DNA from: an uncultured Flavobacteriales bacterium
GTDB taxonomy: Bacteria > Bacteroidota > Bacteroidia > Flavobacteriales_D > Sanyastnellaceae
DNA length: 6,260 nt
Assembly (NCBI GenBank): GCA_937967465.1
Contig: CALBSW010000054.1
Span: 1 to 6,260 of the forward strand
Direction of reading: 5' to 3'
Shown: piece after piece, positions 1-3,789 of the stretch
Layout of the letters: every line of letters begins with the position of its first letter
Numbering within the stretch: the first letter of the stretch is position 1
Made by a program: the position numbers and the translations under genes
Notes under the pieces: generated by a model
Database searches by the model: none
What the model was told of the DNA's origin: nothing
Seen by the model: only the letters and a program-made list of their open reading frames with translations

Positions 1-237
1 CATCTCCTTTTTGAACATGCCCTGATCGCGGCGCATCCAACCGTCCGGCTCGATTTCGTACCAGTCGTACAGATAGCGGATGGACGTGTCCGGATTGAGC
101 GGGTGGTAATGGAAATGATATTGGTGTTCCTGTGCTCGCAGTCCGGCGGCGGAAAAGGTGAACAGGAGAACAAAAGCCGCCGCAAGGACCGTCGTGGACA
201 CGGCCCCTGCGGCGGGAAATTGGGTGGGTCGAATCAT
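1..237 (-). CDS. Exported protein of unknown function, N-terminal part only
   Basis: This is a partial gene: 79 codons are visible and the reading frame is still open at the left edge. It starts at ATG 237-235, with an in-frame stop a few codons upstream, so the N-terminus is well bounded. The first 35 or so residues look like a signal peptide: a short n-region with one Arg (MIRPTQF), a hydrophobic core (TVLAAAFVLLFTFSAAG) and a likely cleavage after LRA before QEHQ. The visible mature part is rich in His, Tyr and Trp (HQYHFHYHPLNP, then YLYDWYEIEPDGWMRRDQ) and matches no family I can name. The product is probably periplasmic, outer-membrane associated or secreted. It lies 54 bp downstream of the small conserved gene on the same strand and could be co-transcribed with it. 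Confidence 0.75.
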   Translation of the reverse strand, partial: MIRPTQFPAAGAVSTTVLAAAFVLLFTFSAAGLRAQEHQYHFHYHPLNPDTSIRYLYDWYEIEPDGWMRRDQGMFKKEM

Positions 238-291
238 GGAATGCAGGTTTCATTGACCTGACGGAAAAACCATCGGGTTTATTTCATGGAA

Positions 292-705
292 TCACTCGGA
301 CCAGCTGCGGACCTTCTGGACGTAGAGGTCCTCGGGGGCGCGGTCGAAATAGGCAAAGAGCGCCGGGCACAGCCAGAACTCGAAGGGCGCGTCGCCCGTC
401 ATGTCCGTGGTCGTGTAGATGCTGCCGCCGTACTCGGGCTTCTGGAAACTCGCGTGGACCTCGTGGCCCGGGATGGGCGTGGCCGAGAAGTTGACCGTGC
501 ACCGGTTGATGGCCGGGTCCTGATCGCGGCCGCTGAGGACATCGAAGACGTCATCGGCGCCGCAGACGAGCGGCTCGACGTAGATGTCGCGCCGGTCGTC
601 ATCGAAGACCCACTGGCCGTCCTGGCGGTAGAAGGTGAGGGTGAAAATGGCGTTGCGGCCGGCCTTGGCGGACCGCTTTCGGGTGGGGAGAAAGGAGAAA
701 TTCAT
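292..705 (-). CDS. Conserved hypothetical protein, 137 residues, cytoplasmic
   Basis: The gene runs from ATG (705-703) to TGA (294-292) and encodes 137 residues with no signal peptide or membrane segment. The N-terminus is basic (MNFSFLPTRKRSAKAGRN). It is followed by alternating beta-type segments such as AIFTLTFYRQDGQWVFDDDRRD, the acidic stretch ADDVFDVLSGRD, and an aromatic C-terminus (FEFWLCPALFAYFDRAPEDLY). The QWVFDD pattern resembles small conserved proteins of unknown function in bacteria (I recall a DUF6717-like group, unverified). The compact mixed composition and normal codon use favour a real gene over the open frame on the other strand (286-783). It sits 82 bp after the sigma-factor gene. 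A perfect 14-base palindrome lies 67 bp upstream of its start, so it may have its own regulated promoter. No function can be assigned. Confidence 0.7.
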   Translation of the reverse strand: MNFSFLPTRKRSAKAGRNAIFTLTFYRQDGQWVFDDDRRDIYVEPLVCGADDVFDVLSGRDQDPAINRCTVNFSATPIPGHEVHASFQKPEYGGSIYTTTDMTGDAPFEFWLCPALFAYFDRAPEDLYVQKVRSWSE

Positions 706-771
706 GGCGTGGGGTGTTTGTGTTGGAATTCACCACAAGCATCCCCGATCGCCCCACCCGACCGCGACTTT

Positions 772-785
772 CGTCAACCTTGACG
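772..785. promoter_or_regulatory. Candidate operator palindrome CGTCAA-CC-TTGACG (copy 1)
   Basis: This is a perfect 6+6 inverted repeat with a 2-base centre. It begins two bases beyond the sigma-factor stop codon and lies 67 bp upstream of the ATG at 705. With the following C it is identical over 15 bases, in the same orientation, to 3657-3671. A 2-base loop argues against a terminator hairpin and for a site bound by a dimeric protein. The TTGACG half also resembles a -35 element. Its regulator is unknown. Confidence 0.45.
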
Positions 786-787
786 CC

Positions 788-1657
788 TCAATTCAGGAAG
801 ACGCGCAGGGACCGCGCCGGGGTTCCCTGACGCAGCTTGCGCATGGCCTTGTCGCGGATCTGGCGAACCCGTTCCGGGGACCGTTCCATGCGCTCTCCAA
901 TCTCCTTCAAGGTCAACGGGTCCTTGCCGTCCAAGCCGAAGATCCAGTTCAGCACATCGACTTCGGCGAGGGTCAACTCCGACATGGCCGAGGCGAGCCG
1001 AACCTGCAAGTCCTCATATTCCAAACCGGCCTCCGGCGAGGGGGACCCTTCGTCCGGCATCAACTCGCCCGACGTGGTGGTCGAGCGGTCCCCCGTACCG
1101 ACGGGCTTGTCCAAGGACGCGGCCTTCATGTCCACCTTCCGGGCGCGCTTCACGGCGTCCAAAGTGCAGTCGAGGTGCTCGGCGATCTCGTGGTCCTCCG
1201 GCAACCGCTCCAGGACCTGCTCCAACATGCCCTGCGCCTCGCGGACTTTGAGCATGGTCGTGATCTGGTTGCCCGGAACCTTGACCACCCGGGCCTTCTT
1301 CTCCACAGCTTCCATGACGCTCTGGCGAATCCACCAGACGGCATAGGAGATGAATTTGAAGCCCTTCGTGTGGTCGAACTTGTCGGCGGCCTTCATCAGA
1401 CCGATGTTGGCCTCTGCTACGAGGTCTTCGAGCGGCAGGCCGAGGTTTTGGTACCGTTTCGCCACCGTGATGGCAAACCGGAGGTTGGCTTTGACGAGGT
1501 CCGCATGGGCCCGACGATCGCCCTGCTCAATGCGGCGGGCGAGTTCGGTTTCCCGTTCCATGTAGATGGTGGGAATGCGGCTGACATCTGCGAGGTAACG
1601 GCGGAAAGCAGCACTGTCGCGGACGGTGATGGAGGGGGTGTGAATGAAAGCGTTCAT
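788..1657 (-). CDS. RpoD-family (group 1/2-like) RNA polymerase sigma factor, probably an alternative paralogue
   Basis: The protein binds core RNA polymerase and directs promoter recognition and melting. From ATG 1657 it has 289 residues, close to the usual size of Bacteroidota RpoD/SigA proteins. Region 1.2 is at about 8-45. Region 2 is at about 54-130, with LVKANLRFAITVAKRYQ, LPLEDLVAEANIGLMKAADKFD and the melting/-10 helix GFKFISYAVWWIRQ (99-112; Gln112 aligns with E. coli Gln437). Region 3 is at about 131-215. Region 4 is at about 225-280, with the helix-turn-helix LTLKEIGERMERSPERVRQI. Pro261 replaces the usual Arg (E. coli Arg584) that contacts the -35 element, while Glu262 and Arg265 are kept. 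An ATG 72 bases upstream (1729) would add 24 residues unlike the family; ATG 1657 starts directly before the conserved TPSITVRD segment. Region 1.1 is absent. The divergence suggests a second sigma factor, not the housekeeping one. Confidence 0.93.
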   Translation of the reverse strand: MNAFIHTPSITVRDSAAFRRYLADVSRIPTIYMERETELARRIEQGDRRAHADLVKANLRFAITVAKRYQNLGLPLEDLVAEANIGLMKAADKFDHTKGFKFISYAVWWIRQSVMEAVEKKARVVKVPGNQITTMLKVREAQGMLEQVLERLPEDHEIAEHLDCTLDAVKRARKVDMKAASLDKPVGTGDRSTTTSGELMPDEGSPSPEAGLEYEDLQVRLASAMSELTLAEVDVLNWIFGLDGKDPLTLKEIGERMERSPERVRQIRDKAMRKLRQGTPARSLRVFLN

Positions 1658-1687
1658 GGCGATGGGATATTGAGGGTGAATGGAGTT

Positions 1688-1705
1688 GCGAAACCGGGGT
1701 TTCGC
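1688..1705. promoter_or_regulatory. Perfect palindrome in the sigma-factor leader
   Basis: On the minus strand this reads GCGAAACC-CC-GGTTTCGC: two perfect 8-base arms around a 2-base centre, ending about 30 bases upstream of the preferred sigma-factor ATG (1657). Its position fits an operator overlapping a promoter, or a hairpin in the mRNA leader. If translation really began at ATG 1729 the element would be coding, which is one more reason to prefer the 1657 start. Confidence 0.4.
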
Positions 1706-1772
1706 TGGAACGGAACAGGGCGGGGTCATCCGGACCAGACCTCAGGGAGGCCCAGCCGGGAAAGAATCAGGC

Positions 1773-1786
1773 GGGGATCGCTCCCC
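1773..1786 (-). terminator. Weak hairpin downstream of the Cys4/winged-helix gene
   Basis: On the minus strand GGGGA-GCGA-TCCCC forms a 5-bp stem with a GNRA-type tetraloop, starting 7 bases beyond the stop codon at 1793. No clear U-tract follows (GCCTGATTCTTT comes next), so it is at best a weak terminator or an mRNA 3'-end stabiliser. The rest of the 135-base gap up to the sigma gene holds only the 1688-1705 palindrome. Confidence 0.2.
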
Positions 1787-1792
1787 CCTCGT

Positions 1793-2887
1793 TCACATTT
1801 CCATCGGGTGCGAACACACGACCGGACGTTGGTCACGGTCGGTCCACTTCACGTGTTCCCGGGGCAAGGCGATGGCATAACGCTCCGCCGGCTTGCCCTG
1901 GATGAAATACAGCTTGGCCTCATCCTGCCCGAGGGCCTGTAGAAAAGCGCGACGAATGCGGGACAAATGCTGCTGCAGCTTGCCGTCCACATCGAGCACC
2001 ACATTGCGGATGGTGTCGTCCTGTTCCCGCGGTGTCCCCTTGGTGGCCATGACCCGGTACAACCGGGACAGCGTCTCCAAGTGGTGGGCGTCGCGCAGGT
2101 CTACCAAACGAACCCCTTCCGGATGGAGCAGGAAAAACTGGTAAAGAGACCGCTGAATGGGCGACATCTCGACGCGCTTCCCAGGCAGGTCCACCTGCTG
2201 GTTGTATCCGCTGATGGTCAGCTGCCCCGGCTGGTCGTGCAAGCGCCAGCGCCGTCGGTACATCAAATCACGGCGGACCTTGTCCATCAGGCGAAAGCAG
2301 GCGATCACCACGTCTGGATCCAGGTGGCCCATGCGCACCCGGCTCCGAATCCGGGCCATGCATTCAGGGCAGGCATCGGCCGTCCTCATCTTGAGGCTGA
2401 TGTCCTTCTTCTCCATGCAGAGGTCGAGGATGCAGCCACGCGGTTCGTGGTGCGCTCGCCGGACCAACTCGTCCAACGTGTCGTACATGCCACGCATGAT
2501 CACATTGCTGGCCAACAGGAACGTCACGGGCAATCGGAAAGAAGTGGCCGTGAACAGGTTCCAATCGTCGGCGTGCACGTAATGGGCATTGCCCTCGCCA
2601 ATGCTGAACCAATGGCCATCGTGCGGAGTGCGGCTCATCAGAACAATGACCGCATCGTCCCGGAGGTCTGCGCGGTGTCTCAGTTCACCAATGCACTCCT
2701 GGATGGCATCCTTGGACAGGGCACCATTCGCATCGCAAGCGCCTCGAACCACCTCCGTCACGGTCTCGACCGAGACGATGGGGCCTTCTGAGAAGCGCAG
2801 GTGCCGGAGGGGACCATTGGCCCCCTCCAGCAGCGCGGAGAACGATGAAGGATCGACGTCCGTCGTCCGGTATATGTAGACTTCCAA
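1793..2887 (-). CDS. Uncharacterised protein with a Cys4 cluster and a C-terminal winged-helix-like region, 364 residues
   Basis: The frame opens with TTG (2887-2885). An in-frame TAG lies ten codons upstream with no ATG or GTG between, and the next Met is residue 84, so the TTG start is well supported. Residues 1-80 are a mixed helical region. Residues 78-130 look like alternating strands and helices (VIVLMSRTPHDGHWFSIGEG, then PVTFLLASNVI). Residues 146-176 carry HH and then Cys152, Cys157, Cys173 and Cys176 (GCILDLC and CPEC around the conserved-looking KKDISLKMRTAD), a plausible zinc site. Residues 240-345 (MSPIQRSLYQFFLLHPEGVRLVDL, HLSRIRRAF, YFIQGKPAERYAIALP) resemble an OmpR/PhoB-like winged helix, including the arginine-rich recognition-type helix and the C-terminal wing hairpin. 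There is no signal peptide. It is probably a cytoplasmic regulator or sensor; function unknown. I recall similar C-terminal regions in Bacteroidota hypothetical proteins, but cannot confirm this here. It lies 75 bp downstream of the vWA gene. Confidence 0.88.
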   Translation of the reverse strand: MEVYIYRTTDVDPSSFSALLEGANGPLRHLRFSEGPIVSVETVTEVVRGACDANGALSKDAIQECIGELRHRADLRDDAVIVLMSRTPHDGHWFSIGEGNAHYVHADDWNLFTATSFRLPVTFLLASNVIMRGMYDTLDELVRRAHHEPRGCILDLCMEKKDISLKMRTADACPECMARIRSRVRMGHLDPDVVIACFRLMDKVRRDLMYRRRWRLHDQPGQLTISGYNQQVDLPGKRVEMSPIQRSLYQFFLLHPEGVRLVDLRDAHHLETLSRLYRVMATKGTPREQDDTIRNVVLDVDGKLQQHLSRIRRAFLQALGQDEAKLYFIQGKPAERYAIALPREHVKWTDRDQRPVVCSHPMEM

Positions 2888-2917
2888 ATGGGTGGTGATG
2901 GTAGAGATTGTGGTGCT

Positions 2918-2940
2918 CTATAGTATACGGAAAAAGACCG
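2918..2940 (-). promoter_or_regulatory. AT-rich candidate promoter for the Cys4/winged-helix gene
   Basis: This short AT-rich island lies in an otherwise GC-rich window, 31-53 bases upstream of the TTG start. On the minus strand it reads CTTTTTCCGTATACTATAG. TATACT (2927-2922) looks like a -10 box. No well-spaced -35 or Bacteroidota TTTG/TAnnTTTG pair was found: the nearest TTTG is about 25 bases upstream. The call therefore rests on base composition and position only. Confidence 0.3.
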
Positions 2941-2962
2941 AAAAAGTTGCCTCAAAAAGCAA
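2941..2962 (-). terminator. Candidate intrinsic terminator of the vWA gene
   Basis: Directly after the TAA of the vWA gene, the minus strand reads TTGCTTTTTGAGGCAA followed by CTTTTT. This can form a six-pair stem (TTGC/GCAA plus a T-G and a T-A pair) with a TTTG loop, then a T-rich tail. The stem is short and not GC-rich, so termination may be partial, allowing read-through into the downstream gene. Confidence 0.4.
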
Positions 2963-3568
2963 TTAAATCATGCCTTTTTTTCGGCGCAGGGAATAATCGA
3001 CCTCATTGCTCATGTAAGCGCTGATTCCCTCGGCGTCATGACGCTGGAAACGGGCGACACGGCTGTGATCCATGCCCAAACCCCGCGACACTTCCATCGG
3101 GTCGATGTCGGCCCCTACGAAACGGAACTCCCACCCTTTTTCGGTGAGCTTATCCATCAACAAACGCAGGGCACCTTTGGTGAAAATTCGGCTCGCATTT
3201 TCAAAGCCGTCCGTGAGGACCATGATGGAGACGGACGTTCCCTTCTCCGGGGCGTCTTCTCCCACCTCATCGATGGTGCGGGTGATCAAGGTGCCCAGGC
3301 CGTCATGCAGGGCGGTCAGACCGCGCAATTCGTACTGGTCTTCGCGGACGTCCCGAATGTCGCCGATGGACTTCGGCCCGAACCACATGCGGTAGTCGTC
3401 GCTGAAGTCGGAAATGGAAAATCGGATGTCCTGATCGGTGTGGTCGGCCTGAACCTTGCGCAAGGAGGCAATCTGCTCATTGAGGGCGCTGAGCGTGGAA
3501 GCGTGGCAGTTCTGCATGCTGCCGGAAGCGTCCAGAAGGACGTGGTGAATGTGGGTTTGCTGACTCAT
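2963..3568 (-). CDS. Stand-alone von Willebrand factor A (vWA) domain protein
   Basis: From ATG 3568 the protein has 201 residues and is almost entirely one vWA domain. The metal-ion-dependent adhesion site is complete: D13-A-S15-G-S17 after the first strand (HIHHVLLDASGSM), Thr85 in RGLTALHDGLG, and Asp120 in VLTDGFENAS. The order and spacing match small cytoplasmic vWA proteins of bacteria, which bind a divalent metal and partner proteins. There is no signal peptide, membrane segment or second domain. The C-terminus is basic (DYSLRRKKGMI). A longer frame reaches TTG 3646, but its extra 26 residues are unlike the family and would start at a rare codon, so ATG 3568 is preferred. The gene is divergent from the PKD-repeat gene and is followed after 75 bp by the Cys4/winged-helix gene. 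No MoxR-type ATPase, the usual partner of many vWA proteins, is in the window, so the partner is unknown. Confidence 0.9.
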   Translation of the reverse strand: MSQQTHIHHVLLDASGSMQNCHASTLSALNEQIASLRKVQADHTDQDIRFSISDFSDDYRMWFGPKSIGDIRDVREDQYELRGLTALHDGLGTLITRTIDEVGEDAPEKGTSVSIMVLTDGFENASRIFTKGALRLLMDKLTEKGWEFRFVGADIDPMEVSRGLGMDHSRVARFQRHDAEGISAYMSNEVDYSLRRKKGMI

Positions 3569-3592
3569 GACGAGTGGGGTTGGAGGTGAATG

Positions 3593-3605
3593 GCGGTCCC
3601 ACCGC
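3593..3605 (-). promoter_or_regulatory. Small inverted repeat in the vWA leader
   Basis: On the minus strand GCGGT-GGG-ACCGC is a perfect 5-bp stem with a 3-base loop, about 25 bases upstream of the vWA ATG. It could form a small hairpin in the mRNA leader or be a chance GC-rich palindrome. No partner sequence supports a specific role. Confidence 0.2.
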
Positions 3606-3656
3606 AGGACCGACGACAGGACAATGATGCCGAGTTCATTCCCCAATCGGCAGTGC

Positions 3657-3670
3657 CGTCAACCTTGACG
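3657..3670. promoter_or_regulatory. Candidate operator palindrome CGTCAA-CC-TTGACG (copy 2) in the divergent region
   Basis: This is the second copy of the perfect palindrome at 772-785, again followed by C and in the same orientation. It lies 89 bp upstream of the vWA ATG and 24 or 120 bp upstream of the two possible PKD-gene starts, so one bound protein could act on both divergent genes. The surrounding 220-base region also holds a similar flanking element (CATTCCCCAATCGG, 3637-3650) and an alternating purine-pyrimidine tract (3727-3744). Confidence 0.45.
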
Positions 3671-3789
3671 CATTTTGGACCGAACTGGGGCCGATGGCGA
3701 GCCGCGCCCGCCCCCCGGCATACATCCATGTACACGTGCGCGCGGGCGTTTCATCCCTCCTTATCTTGCATGTCCCAATCGAATCTGCT

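Noticed and set aside
286..783. Plus-strand open frame opposite the small conserved gene
   Set aside because: Its product is a low-complexity Val/Ala/Gly/Arg-rich sequence typical of antisense frames, while the minus strand gives a balanced protein with a plausible start and leader.
772..785. Reading the CGTCAA/TTGACG palindrome as the sigma-gene terminator
   Set aside because: A 6-bp stem with a 2-base loop and no following U-tract is a poor terminator, and the second copy is not at any gene's 3' end.
1658..1729. N-terminal extension of the sigma factor to ATG 1729
   Set aside because: The extra 24 residues have no family counterpart and would place a perfect palindrome inside coding sequence; ATG 1657 fits the family length.
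635..1942. Long plus-strand open frame across the sigma-factor gene
   Set aside because: It lies antisense to a clearly recognisable sigma factor, its product has no recognisable motif, and its openness follows from the GC-rich codon use of the true gene.
1967..2791. Plus-strand open frame opposite the Cys4/winged-helix gene
   Set aside because: The opposite strand encodes a coherent protein with a Cys4 cluster and winged-helix features; this frame is His/Gln/Val-rich without domain signal.
3038..3589. Plus-strand open frame opposite the vWA gene
   Set aside because: The minus-strand vWA domain has a complete metal site, so this is an antisense shadow.
3569..3646. N-terminal extension of the vWA protein to TTG 3646
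   Set aside because: The 26 extra residues do not resemble the family, the start codon is rare, and ATG 3568 directly precedes the first conserved strand.
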